A stretch of 64,000 nt of DNA from DAORHV01 sp964434575 (lineage in GTDB: Bacteria > Patescibacteriota > Gracilibacteria > Peribacterales > Peribacteraceae), in contig CAYSWB010000004.1 of NCBI GenBank assembly GCA_964434575.1, positions 1-64,000 on the forward strand. Direction: 5' to 3'. Within the stretch, counting starts at the first letter, position 1. Every line of letters starts with the position of its first letter. Below the pieces are notes generated by a model that saw only the letters and a program-made list of their open reading frames with translations, had not been told where the DNA came from and did not search any database. The translations under genes were made by a program, and so were the position numbers. This document shows, in pieces, positions 24,364 through 34,500 of this stretch.

Positions 24364-25200
24364 CTAACCGTAGATCAGCGTGGCGGCGTACGCAGCCGCC
24401 CCGATGACGATGAACAGCAAGCCGCTGAGCAGCTTGCCGCGCATCAGTTTGTGCAACGAGCTGAATGCCAGGAACAGGAAAATCGCGGTGATGAAGCGGA
24501 AGATGAGCGGCGAGAAAAAGAAGCCTTCGACAATCGGGATTTCGAACGGCATTTCACGCTCGAAGGCGTAGTAGCCGAGCGCCACGAACAGCAGGTACCA
24601 GGCCAGCAGCCAGCCGGCATACAGTCGGAGCGTGTCGACCAGCGGGTAGTACTTGCGGGAAGCTTCCGGGGCGCTGCTTTTCACCGCCGGAGCGGCTGAA
24701 ACGGTTTCAAGCTGCTTTTCAATATCGTGGAACTCCGCGACGGGCTCCACCGGCTTCTCGGCCGGCTTTTGAGCGGCCCGCACGGGGACGGCTGCGCCCT
24801 TCTGAGCTTCGGCGACGGCGGCCGCCTGGTCGCCGCCTTTCTGCCACCGCAGCAGGTCTTCATCTTTGTACTGGGGCGTCACTCCCACCGGCGAGAGCAT
24901 GGTGAGGTTGAGTTTCTGCTCCGAACGCAGCCTGTCGAAAGCGTGGCGCTTGGATTCCGCCTGGATGGTGCCGCGCCGGATCGTTCCGTCCGTGCCCGTA
25001 CCCTCGAACGCATACGAAGCGGGGCCGGCGTCCGGGTTCTTGGGCGCGCCTTTGCGAAGGCGCATGGCCTCCGTCACGGAGACGTCGGTCAATTTGGTCT
25101 GCTCAAGGGCGGCGCGCGCCGCATCCATGCTCTCCGCCTCGATGGTTCCGCGGACGGGCTTTCCTTCCTCGTTGACGGCCTTGTAGGAGAACGTCGGCAT
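24364..25200 (-). CDS. Membrane protein with two GspF/PilC-type N-terminal domains
   Basis: 278 residues. Residues 1-45 (FSYKAVNEEGKPVRGTIEAE) match the start of GspF/PilC inner-membrane platform proteins of type II secretion and type IV pili. Residues 61-105 (YAFEGTGTDGTIRRGTIQAE) are a second copy. A charged linker follows, then four hydrophobic segments at the C-terminus. These do not form the duplicated four-helix PilC cytoplasmic domains. It may therefore be an accessory protein that borrows the domain. A TATGCT box ends 10 bases before the ATG. Confidence 0.6.
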   Translation of the reverse strand: MPTFSYKAVNEEGKPVRGTIEAESMDAARAALEQTKLTDVSVTEAMRLRKGAPKNPDAGPASYAFEGTGTDGTIRRGTIQAESKRHAFDRLRSEQKLNLTMLSPVGVTPQYKDEDLLRWQKGGDQAAAVAEAQKGAAVPVRAAQKPAEKPVEPVAEFHDIEKQLETVSAAPAVKSSAPEASRKYYPLVDTLRLYAGWLLAWYLLFVALGYYAFEREMPFEIPIVEGFFFSPLIFRFITAIFLFLAFSSLHKLMRGKLLSGLLFIVIGAAAYAATLIYG

Positions 25201-25209
25201 GCGGAAACG

Positions 25210-25215
25210 AGCATA
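25210..25215 (-). promoter_or_regulatory. -10 of the gene starting at 25200
   Basis: TATGCT on the minus strand ends 10 bases from the ATG, leaving a leader of a few bases at most. Confidence 0.4.
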
Positions 25216-25243
25216 CCACGGCTTTCCATCGGTGCGAACGCGC

Positions 25244-26305
25244 TTACTCGGCCGGAGCGAACTGCTCCAGTTTGCTCAGCATGTACGTCACCGCCTCGGT
25301 GAGACGGCCGTCGGCGGCGATTTCCAGGTGGCGTCCGCCTTCCCAATCTTTGTAGGCGATGATCAGTCCGCCTTTGGCGATGGCCTGGCCGTCGGTTCCG
25401 CCGGCTTCAGCCGACGTGCCGGAGATCAGGTTCAGTGAAATGGCGCCTTGGCCCAAAGCCTGGATGTCGCTCATGCCGAACTCAACGTGCCACAGCGTGG
25501 ACGTGGTGGCACCGAACGACTTGTAGTACCAGTTTTTGTGGACCGGCACGCAGAAGCCGATGTGGCTGGTGCAGTACTTCTGGGACCATAGACCCGGCGT
25601 GGCGTAGTTCTGCTTGGCCATGGTGGCGATTTCTGACTCGCTGGCGGAAACGGAAGCCGCGCTGCTGGAAGACGACGAAACGGCAGGCTTGGACGAGGAG
25701 GAGGAAGACACGGCGGCGGGGGCGCTGCTGGCCGGCGCGACGCTGGAACTGGAGCTGGACGAGGACGCAACGGAAGCGCTGGAAGAAGAACTGCCCGCAA
25801 CGCAAATGCCGGAGCAATCGGCTCCGCCGTTCATCGGATCGCAGCTGTCGCTTGGATCATCCACACAGGTCATGCCGGCTTCACACGCGATGCCGGCGAT
25901 GCCGCCGCACATCTTGGCGGCGGACGCGGAAGAGGCTTGTTGCAGGACCACGACCTCCGTAACGCGCAAGACGCTTTCCGTGCCCGACACCTTGGTGGAG
26001 CCGCGGACGTCCACGCGCTTGCCCATGTACGAACCCAACTGGAGGTTCAAGTCGGTGCTGACCAGCAGCAACGAACGGCCGCTGTCCAAGAGCAGGGTGT
26101 GGGTGGCGTCGGTGGCCGTGGAACCCAGCAGGGCGGAGACCACGCCGGTATACGTGACGTTGCTGGTTTCCGGCAGCGACTCGCTGCTGGAGCTGTCCAT
26201 CATGGCCGACGAGCTGGACGTGCCGTCGCCGCTCGGGGTCTGGGGGGTGCAACCCGCGGCGACGAGGAGAACGGCCGCGGTAAGAAGCAGGGTGCGCTTG
26301 GACAT
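25244..26305 (-). CDS. Ser-rich lipoprotein with Cys module
   Basis: 353 residues. The signal peptide ends in the lipobox LVAAGC (Cys 19), so the protein should be lipid-anchored. An OB-like strand-rich domain follows (VTYTGVVSALLGS to LRVTEVVVL), then a Cys module (CGGIAGIACEAGMTC..CDPMNGGADCSGIC). A serine-rich linker of about 60 residues precedes a C-terminal domain (YATPGLWSQKYCTSHIGFCVPVH onward) of unknown type. The Ser linker and Cys module mirror the style of the S and L surface proteins. A TATACT lies at 26346-26351. The start at 26305 is fixed by the signal peptide. Confidence 0.8.
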   Translation of the reverse strand: MSKRTLLLTAAVLLVAAGCTPQTPSGDGTSSSSAMMDSSSSESLPETSNVTYTGVVSALLGSTATDATHTLLLDSGRSLLLVSTDLNLQLGSYMGKRVDVRGSTKVSGTESVLRVTEVVVLQQASSASAAKMCGGIAGIACEAGMTCVDDPSDSCDPMNGGADCSGICVAGSSSSSASVASSSSSSSSVAPASSAPAAVSSSSSSKPAVSSSSSSAASVSASESEIATMAKQNYATPGLWSQKYCTSHIGFCVPVHKNWYYKSFGATTSTLWHVEFGMSDIQALGQGAISLNLISGTSAEAGGTDGQAIAKGGLIIAYKDWEGGRHLEIAADGRLTEAVTYMLSKLEQFAPAE

Positions 26306-26390
26306 GGTGGTGTCGTGGAAGGAAGACGTTGGATGAGAGGCCAGCAGTATACGTCCGCAGGGGCCGGATGCCAATCCGCGACGATTGCTG

Positions 26391-26396
26391 TACAGT
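26391..26396 (+). promoter_or_regulatory. -10 of the M29 aminopeptidase gene (leaderless)
   Basis: TACAGT ends 7 bases before the ATG at 26403. Confidence 0.5.
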
Positions 26397-26402
26397 GCGC
26401 GC

Positions 26403-27602
26403 ATGTACGCACCATCTCCCTCCATTCTCAAAAAATACGCCGATTTGCTGGTCAAATTCGCCCTAAACGGCGGTACGGGCGTCCGTCCCAAGCAAGTCGT
26501 GCAGGTTAACATCCCCGATGTGGCGAAGCCGCTGTACGCAGCGCTGCTCGAGTCCATCCTGGAAGCCGAAGCGTTCCCCAAGCTGCAAATGATCCCTACG
26601 CAGACGGACAAGATTTTCTTCCAGAAAGCCAACGACGACCAGTTGGTCTTTTTCCCGGAGGCATTCAAGAAGGCCGAGGCGGATTTGATCGACCATCAGA
26701 TCTCCATTCTGGCGGACGCCGACCCGTCGGAGCTGAAAGAGGTCGATCCCAAGCGCATGTTCAAGGCCATGGATGCTCGGCGTAAATTCCGCGACTGGCT
26801 CTTCCAAAAGGAGCAGGAGGGCAAATTCACCTGGACGTTGGCTTTGTACCCCACGGAAGCCATGGCCAAAGAAGCCGGCATGACTCTGGAGCAGTACTGG
26901 CAGGAGGTCATCACCGGCTGCTACCTGGACGCCGAGGATCCCATCGCCGAGTGGAAAAAGCTCTTTGCCGAGCAGGAGCGCATCAAAGCGGCGCTGGATG
27001 CTTTGCAGATCGAGCACGTCCACGTGGAGGGCAAGAACATCGACCTCATCGTCAAACTCGGCCCCAACCGCCGCTGGCTGGGCGGAAGCGGCCGCAACAT
27101 CCCCAGCTACGAGCTGTTTATTTCACCCGACTGGCACGGCACGCAGGGCAAGATCTACTTCAATCAGCCCCTGTATCGTTACGGCAACATCCTGCGCGAC
27201 ATCGAGCTGGAGTTCAAAGACGGCCTCGTCGTGAAGGCGTCCGCCAAGGAGGGCCAAGCCGTGCTCGACAGCATGCTCGAGCGCCACAACGCCAATAAGA
27301 TCGGCGAGTACTCGCTGACCGACAAGCGTTTCTCGCGCATCACGAAGTTCATGGCCAACACGCTCTACGACGAAAACATCGGCGGCGAGTTCGGCAACAC
27401 CCACCTGGCGCTTGGCCGCGCGTACAAGGACAGTTACCCCGGCGACATGTCCAAGCCCAGCGAGAGCGACTGGGAGGCATGGGGCTACAACGACTCGCCC
27501 GAGCACACGGACATCATTTCGACCGAAGACCGCACCGTCACCGCCACGCTGCCGAACGGAGCAAAGAAGGTGATTTTCAAGGACGGCATGTTCACGCTGT
27601 AG
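26403..27602 (+). CDS. M29-family (thermophilic) aminopeptidase
   Basis: 399 residues, the normal size. It has the family start SILKKYADLLVKFALNGGTGV. The C-terminal catalytic region contains the metal-ligand-bearing segments DKRFSRITKFMANTLYDENI, GGEFGNTHLALGRAY and PEHTDIIS. Enzymes such as AmpS/AmpT use two metal ions to release N-terminal residues from peptides and act in the cytoplasm. The ATG at 26403 gives the standard N-terminus; an in-frame codon at 26385 lies upstream of the -10 box. Confidence 0.9.
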   Translation: MYAPSPSILKKYADLLVKFALNGGTGVRPKQVVQVNIPDVAKPLYAALLESILEAEAFPKLQMIPTQTDKIFFQKANDDQLVFFPEAFKKAEADLIDHQISILADADPSELKEVDPKRMFKAMDARRKFRDWLFQKEQEGKFTWTLALYPTEAMAKEAGMTLEQYWQEVITGCYLDAEDPIAEWKKLFAEQERIKAALDALQIEHVHVEGKNIDLIVKLGPNRRWLGGSGRNIPSYELFISPDWHGTQGKIYFNQPLYRYGNILRDIELEFKDGLVVKASAKEGQAVLDSMLERHNANKIGEYSLTDKRFSRITKFMANTLYDENIGGEFGNTHLALGRAYKDSYPGDMSKPSESDWEAWGYNDSPEHTDIISTEDRTVTATLPNGAKKVIFKDGMFTL

Positions 27603-27630
27603 GACCTGACACGCTGTTGCCGGACACAAA

Positions 27631-27652
27631 AAAGCGGCCTTGCGGCCGCTTT
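27631..27652. terminator. bidirectional intrinsic terminator
   Basis: AAAGCGGCC-TTGC-GGCCGCTTT, a perfect 9-bp stem flanked by A and T runs, between the convergent aminopeptidase and DsbA-like genes. Confidence 0.88.
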
Positions 27653-27674
27653 TCAGTATCGGTGGGATATCCGC

Positions 27675-28415
27675 TTACTTGGCGGACTTGAGCATGTCCT
27701 GGACGTCGGCGTCGAACATTTCGAACGGACGGGCGCCGGGGATCAGGCGGGACTCCTTGGTCTTCGGGTTGTACAGGATGTTGCCCGGGGTGCCGGTGAC
27801 GCCGGCGAGCGAGCCCTCCTTCATCTGCTGGTTCACCAGCTCGACCAAGTCGGCGCTGTCGTCGATGCAGGCCTTGAACTTCGCCTCATCAAGGCCGATC
27901 TGCTTGGCAACAGCGGGGTAATCGAAGTTCTTCGCCTCGAACAGGATGTCGGCGAACTTCCAGAACGCGTCGTTGCCGCCAAGCTGAGCCGCGCACTCGG
28001 AGGCGACGGCGGCCGGCATGGCCTTCGGGTGGAACGACAGCGGGAAGTGGCGGTACACCCAGGCGACGTCGTTGGGGTACTTCTCCATGATCTGCTTGAT
28101 GGTCGGGTGGACGCGGGCGCAGAAGGGGCACTCGAAGTCCGAGTACTCGATCAGCACCAGTTTGGCATCCTTGTTACCGCGGATGTGGTCGGTCTGGGGG
28201 TTCACCGGCACCACCGTCTTCGCGGCGGTCGGCTGGGCGGCGGGCTGGGAAGCCGCAGTCGGGGCCTTGGGAACAGAAGCCTGTGCGGCTCCCTGTCCTG
28301 CGGGCTGGAGGGCGACGGAGCCGTTCATGAAAGTGGCCAGCACGAAGCCGACGATCAGGCCCATGAGACCCATGGAAATACCGAACCAAACATTCTGATT
28401 ATCACTGGATGCCAT
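27675..28415 (-). CDS. Membrane-anchored DsbA-like thiol oxidoreductase
   Basis: 246 residues. An N-terminal transmembrane anchor (about 10-32), an Ala/Pro/Gln linker, then a thioredoxin-fold domain with active site Cys96-Pro-Phe-Cys99 (EYSDFECPFC). A cis-Pro loop VTGTPGNILYN follows, with helices typical of the DsbA/BdbD (Thioredoxin_4) group. It should form or shuffle disulfides outside the membrane, so it could serve the Cys-rich surface proteins of this window; that pairing is inferred. The start at 28415 is set by the anchor. A TATACT lies at 28450-28455. No DsbB or VKOR partner is visible here. Confidence 0.9.
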   Translation of the reverse strand: MASSDNQNVWFGISMGLMGLIVGFVLATFMNGSVALQPAGQGAAQASVPKAPTAASQPAAQPTAAKTVVPVNPQTDHIRGNKDAKLVLIEYSDFECPFCARVHPTIKQIMEKYPNDVAWVYRHFPLSFHPKAMPAAVASECAAQLGGNDAFWKFADILFEAKNFDYPAVAKQIGLDEAKFKACIDDSADLVELVNQQMKEGSLAGVTGTPGNILYNPKTKESRLIPGARPFEMFDADVQDMLKSAK

Positions 28416-28566
28416 ACGGGCGGGTGTGGGAAGGAAATGTGTGGACCGGAGTATACCCTCAAAAGCCGCGTCGGCAACATGCGCAGGCGCGCTTCTTAAC
28501 CGATTCTTAATCTGTACACGTTTCGGCGTTGGGGTAGTATTCCGACCAACTTCCTTCCCTTTACGT

Positions 28567-31500
28567 ATGGCTTCGCCCACCGGTTCCGGTCTTCCCAAGT
28601 TTCTCCAGCCGCTTGGCATGCGCGGCATCACCGCGATCGGCGTGTTGCTGACCGTCGGCGTCGCCACCGCCATCGGCATCACGATGAGCGGGGTGATGAA
28701 ATCCGGCTTCGAATTCACGCAGAACCAGCGCGTTTCCGCCACGTCGGAGCTGCGGCTGGTCTTCCCCGAGGTCATGGACCATGCCAGCGTGGAGGAACAC
28801 CTCACGCCTCCGGCCGATTTCCAGGCCCAGAAGCGTTGGGACGGCGAAACGCTCATTTACACGCCGGCACAGCGACTGGAATCCGAAAAGACATACGTGT
28901 TCCGTCTGGGCCGCCGCGCGCTGAAGGCCGACGGCGAGCAGCTGGGTCGCGATTTGGAGTTCAAGTTCTACGTGGCCGGCGCCCCCGCGCTCACCACGCA
29001 CGTCCCGGCCCGTGATTCGACCATGATCCCGTCCGAGTCCAAGATCACGCTGATCTTCGACCGCCCGATGGTTCCGCTGACGCAGGTGCAGGGCAAGAAC
29101 GCGAATGCCAAGATGGCGGACTGGCCGGTGACCATTTCGCCGGCGCTTGCGGGCCGTTGGCGCTGGCTTGGCACTACGACCGTGGAGTTCATTCCGGAAA
29201 AGGGCCTGCAGCTGGCCACCAAGTACACCGTCAACGTACCGGCAGGCATCAAGACCGTGTCGGGTGACATCACGGAGAAGGACTTTTCCTGGAGCTTTGA
29301 AACCCAGCGTCTGGAAGTCCAGGGCATCGATCCGGTCTTCGGCAGCGACACTTCGGGCCCGGGCACCGAAATCGTGCTGCGTTTCAACCAGGACGTCGAT
29401 GTGGATGTCATCCGCCAGAACGTGAAGTTCTACCGCATCGGCAGCACGGCCGAGCAGCGCCGGGATGAGCGCATGGAGAACGCTGGCATGACATCGGATT
29501 CCAACCAGCTCGCGCTCAAGTCCGTCGTGCACGGCAAGTCCGAGAACGAGGCCGGCAAGCTCGTCACCGACCGCTCGCTGGTCGTGCTGATTCCCGCGGC
29601 CAAACTGGAATTCAAGACCCAATACGGCGTGACGCTGGTCGAAGGCACCCGCGGAGCGCAGGGCGACCTCGGCACGCTTGCCGAATTCAATTCCTCCTTC
29701 CGCACGGTGGGCGACCTGACGGTCACCGGCGCGAACTACAACTACGGCAACGTGAACATCAGCTTCAGCAACCCGATGGACGGCAAGTCGCTGAAGTCCC
29801 ACATCGCCTTCGAGCCCCCCGTGAAGGGCTGGAGCGACTTGTCGGTGGACGTGAACGAATGGGACAACTTCAAGAACCTGAGCCTGTACCCCGCGCTCGA
29901 GCCGAGCACGTCGTACAAAGTGACGGTGAAGAAGGGCGTCAAAGACGCGTACGGCCAAACGCTGGCCGAGGATTACGTGTACACCTTCAAAACCGACCCG
30001 CTGGCTCCGGAAGCGTTCATCCACTCCAAGGGTGAATTCGGCATCTTCGAGCGCGACAAGGCACCCGTCTACTATCTCAACGCCGTCAACGTCAGCGTCC
30101 TCAATCTGCAGTTTGCAAAGCTGTCGTTCCCGCAGTTTCTGGCCATCCGCGATCAGCGCCGACAGAACTACGAGTACACGCCCGCGCTGTCCGAGGGCAC
30201 GGAGGTCCAGAACTGGACCGTGAAGCCCAAGGGCAAGGCCGATGCGTGGGAATCCATCCCGTTCGACGTGCAGGCCAAGGCCGGCAAGAAGCTCGGCTCC
30301 GGCATTTACGCGATGTCGATGAGCGCTCCGGAATACAAGGAAACGTGGGGCGATTACGGCCCGGTCACGCAGTATCAGTTCTTCGCGCTGACCGACATGG
30401 CCATCACCCTCAAGCACTCCGCCACCAAGGCGACGGTCTGGGTCACGAACATGCAGACCGGTGAGGCCGTCCCGGGCGCGAACATCACGTTCTACAGCCT
30501 GTCCGGCAAGGAAGTCCTGGCCGGAAAGACCGATGCGCAGGGTTTCTTCGAAACCGCCTTCGGCATCGACAAGTTCTCGACGGTCGGCAACGACTGGAAC
30601 ACCGAGTTCTGGGTGACGGCCAGCAAGGGCGACGATTTCGCGTTCGTCAGCAGCGACTGGAACGAAGGCTACAAGCCTTACCACTTCGGCGGCATTTACG
30701 AGGAGATGCGTTACACGGACTCCAGCAAGTACCGCCTGCAGTCGTACGTGTACACCGAGCGCCCCATCTACCGCGCCGGCGACACCGTGTACTTCAAGGG
30801 TATCCTCCGGTTCCTCGATTGGGACGGAAAGATGCAGCTGCCCAACCAGTCACGCCAGGTCGTCGTGACCATCCAGGATTCGCAGGGCCGCGAGGTCTAC
30901 AATTCGACCAAGAAGATCAGCGCGTACGGCACGTTCAACGGCGACTTCGTGACGTCCGCCGATGCGTCGCTCGGCGACTACTACCTGAGCGCCCGGGTGA
31001 TTCCGGAAGATGACGTTCCGAACCAGTACGCGGGAACGAGCTTCGCGGTCCTGGCGTACAGGAAGCCTGAATACCGCGTCGACGTGACGCCAGAGACGCA
31101 GGACTACTTCAATGGAGGCACCGTGAAAGCGGGCGTGGAAGGCGCGTACTACTTCGGCGCCCCGATGAGCAACTCCGCCATGAACTGGCGCGTGCAGACC
31201 ACGGATTACTTCTTCAACAAATACGACGGTGACGGCTGGTATTCCTTCGGCCTCGAGGACGCCTGGTGCTGGTACGACTGCGAGCGCGGCGAGGAGATGA
31301 TCGCGTCCGGCGACGGCAAACTTGGCGTGGACGGGCGGGCGGACATTTCCTTCCCGGTGAACATCGACGCCAAGGGCGTGAGCCAGGTCGTGAGCATCGA
31401 CGTGGACGTGACCGACCAGAACAATCAGGTCGTTTCCACGCGCTCGTCGGTGATCGTCCACAAGTCCAAGATCTACGCCGGCATCGCGTCCGACGACTAT

Positions 31501-34500
31501 GTCGTCACTCCCGGCAAGACCGCCAAGATGCGCGTCATCACGCTGGATACCGAAGGTAAGCCGGTGCCGAACCACACCGTGAAACTGCAGGTGTTCCTGC
31601 GCGAGTGGAACACCATCCGCAAGAAGGGCGTGGACGGAGAGTACTACTACGACAACGAAGCCAAAGACACGCTGGAGAAGGAGCTGAGCGTGACCACCGG
31701 CTCCGACGGCAAGGCAACGGCCGACGTGCCGGTGCCGACCGGCGGCGAGCATCGCGTGGTCGCCACGGCCACCGACAACGACGGCCGCCAGTCCAAGGCG
31801 GGAACCAGCGTCTACGCCTGGTCCAGCACGTACGTGAACTGGGCGCATGACAACAACGACCGCATCGACGTGGTCGCCGACAAGCCCGAGTACAAGGTGG
31901 GCGACACGGCCAAGCTCTTGGTGAAGTCGCCGTTCCAGGGCAAGGGCGTGAAGGCGCTGGTGACCGTGGAGCGCGAGAACATCATCACGAAGCAGGTGCT
32001 GGACGTCACCAGCAACGCCATGCCGATCGAGGTGCCGATCACGTCCGAGCTGATGCCGAACGCCTACGTTTCGGTGGTCATCGTGAAGCCCCGCGTCGGC
32101 GAGACGTTCAACGAGTTCGGCTTGGACACCGGCATGCCGGCGTTCAAGGTCGGCTACGTATCGCTGCGCGTCGAGACGGCGCCCAAGGAGCTCAAGATCT
32201 CCATGAAGACCGACAAGGATCGCTACGGTCCGCGAGAAAAGGTCACCGTGACGATCAAGACCACCGATGCCGCCGGCAAGCCCGTGCCAGCCGAGGCGTC
32301 GCTGGGCGTGGTGGACCTGAGCCTGCTGGCCCTCACCGGCTTCGAGAAGCCGGACCTGGTGTCGATATTCTACGCGCAGCGCGGACTGGGCGTTTCCACG
32401 TCCCAAATGCTGTCGCAGCTCGTGGAACGCTTCAAGCCGGGTTCCAAGGGCGGAGGCGGAGGCAGCGATCCGGAGACCGTGAAGCGGGGCAACTTCAAGG
32501 ACACCGCCCACTGGCTGCCGAGCGTCGTGACGAATGCCGAGGGCATGGCCACCGTGACGTTCGAACTGCCGGACAACCTGACGACATGGCAGCTGCTCGC
32601 GATCGGCTCCACGCAGGAAAACACGTTCGGCGCCGAGGCCATCGAAATCCTGGAAACCAAGAAGGTGATCCTGCGCCCGGTCCGCCCGCGCTTCGCCCTC
32701 ACGGACGACGAGGTGAAGCTCGGGGCCATCGTGCACAACTTCACCGCCGAGGAGCAGCGCTTCAAGGTCACGCTCACGGGCAGCGGCTTCACGCATCTGG
32801 GCGAGTCCAGCCGCGACGTCATCGTCGCCAAGGACGGACAGGTGAAGGTGACGTTCCCGGTGAAAATCGGTGCCGGAGACGACGCGTTGTTCACCTTCAA
32901 GGCGCAGAACGCCAACGCCGTCGATGAAATCGAGGAAAAGATCCCGGTGTACAAGTTCGGCGTTCCCCAGGCGAACGCCACGTCCGGCGTGACCGAAAAC
33001 GTCGCGACCGAAAAAGTGTTGGTTCCGACCGCCGAGGACGCGCAGTTCGGCTCGCTGGAGGTTTCCGTGTCGCCGACCATCGCCACGTACCTGCCCGAAG
33101 GACTCTCGTACCTTGCCACGTATCCCTACGGCTGCGCGGAACAGACCACGTCGAGCTTCCTGCCCAACGTCGCGTTGTCGCGCCTGCAGGGCTTCGAGGC
33201 GTTCTCGTTGGTCGATGACAAGACCCTGGAGCGCAACATCGGCGCCGGTTTGCAGCGCCTGTACGGCTTCCAACGCAGCGACGGCGGATTCGGCTACTGG
33301 GAAGGATCGGACAGGAGCTACCCGTACCTCACCGCCTACATCCTCTACGCCCTGCAGCTGACGAAGAAGAACGGCTACACCGTGGATGCATCCGTCATCG
33401 ACCGTTCGGTGTCGTATCTGAACGGAGAATTGCGCTCGCCGACGATGCCGTACATGGATGACAACACGCGCGCGTACGTGCTGTTCGTTCTCGGCGAGGC
33501 GGGCCGCAGCGCCGACGTGAGCCTGCTGACCAACCTGGCCGACAAGCGCAAGGGCCTGGCGCTCTTCTCCAAGGCACAGCTGGCAATGGCGCTTGCCAAA
33601 GCCGGACAGCAGAAGAAAGCCGAAGAGATCGTGGCCGAGGTGATGAATTCCGTCCGCATCGACCCGCGCGGAGCGCACTTCGAGGAGGATTCGTCCCGCA
33701 ACTACGGTTGGATGATGCACACCGACACGCTCACCACGTCCACCGTGATGCAGGCGCTGGTGCGCATTCAGCCCGAGAATCCCACGTTGCCGAAGCTGGT
33801 CCGCTACCTGCTCGACATCCGCCAGAACGGGCGTTGGGATACTACGCAGTCCACTTCCATCACGCTGCTGGCGTTCGCCGAATACTTGAGCGCCACCAAG
33901 GAACTCGATGCCAACTTCACGTCCGGCATCGAAATCGCCGGCAAGAAGGTCATGGACCAGAAGTTCGACTCGTCCAACGTCCTGCAGCGCAAGGAAGTCG
34001 CAACCGCCCTCAAGGATCTGGCCCGCGGCAAGGAGACCGAGGTGAAGATCGGCAAGGACGGCCAGGGACTGCTGTATTACGACGTGGTGATGAAGTACAT
34101 CTACACGCCGGATGAAATCGAGCCGGCCGAGGAAGGCATCGGCATCCTGCGCGAGATGACTCCGCTGACGCCCAAGGACGCTTCCATGGCCGTGGGCACC
34201 ACCCACAAGGTGAAGCTCACCATCACCGTGCCGGAATGGCGCAACTTCGTCGCCGTGGAGAGCCCGCTGCCGGCCGGCATGGAAGCCATCGATTTCCGTC
34301 TGCGCACCACGCAGCAGGATCTGGCCGACGAGGTGAACCAGCCCCGCGAGGGCCAGTGGTCGTGGGACTACTACTGGAACGGCCTGTGGCGCTTCCGCCA
34401 CATCGAGTTCCGCGACGACCAGGTGTTCTTGTTCGCGGACGATCTCGAGGCCGGCGTGTACGAGTACGAGTATCTGGTGCGCGCCACGACTCCGGGCAAG

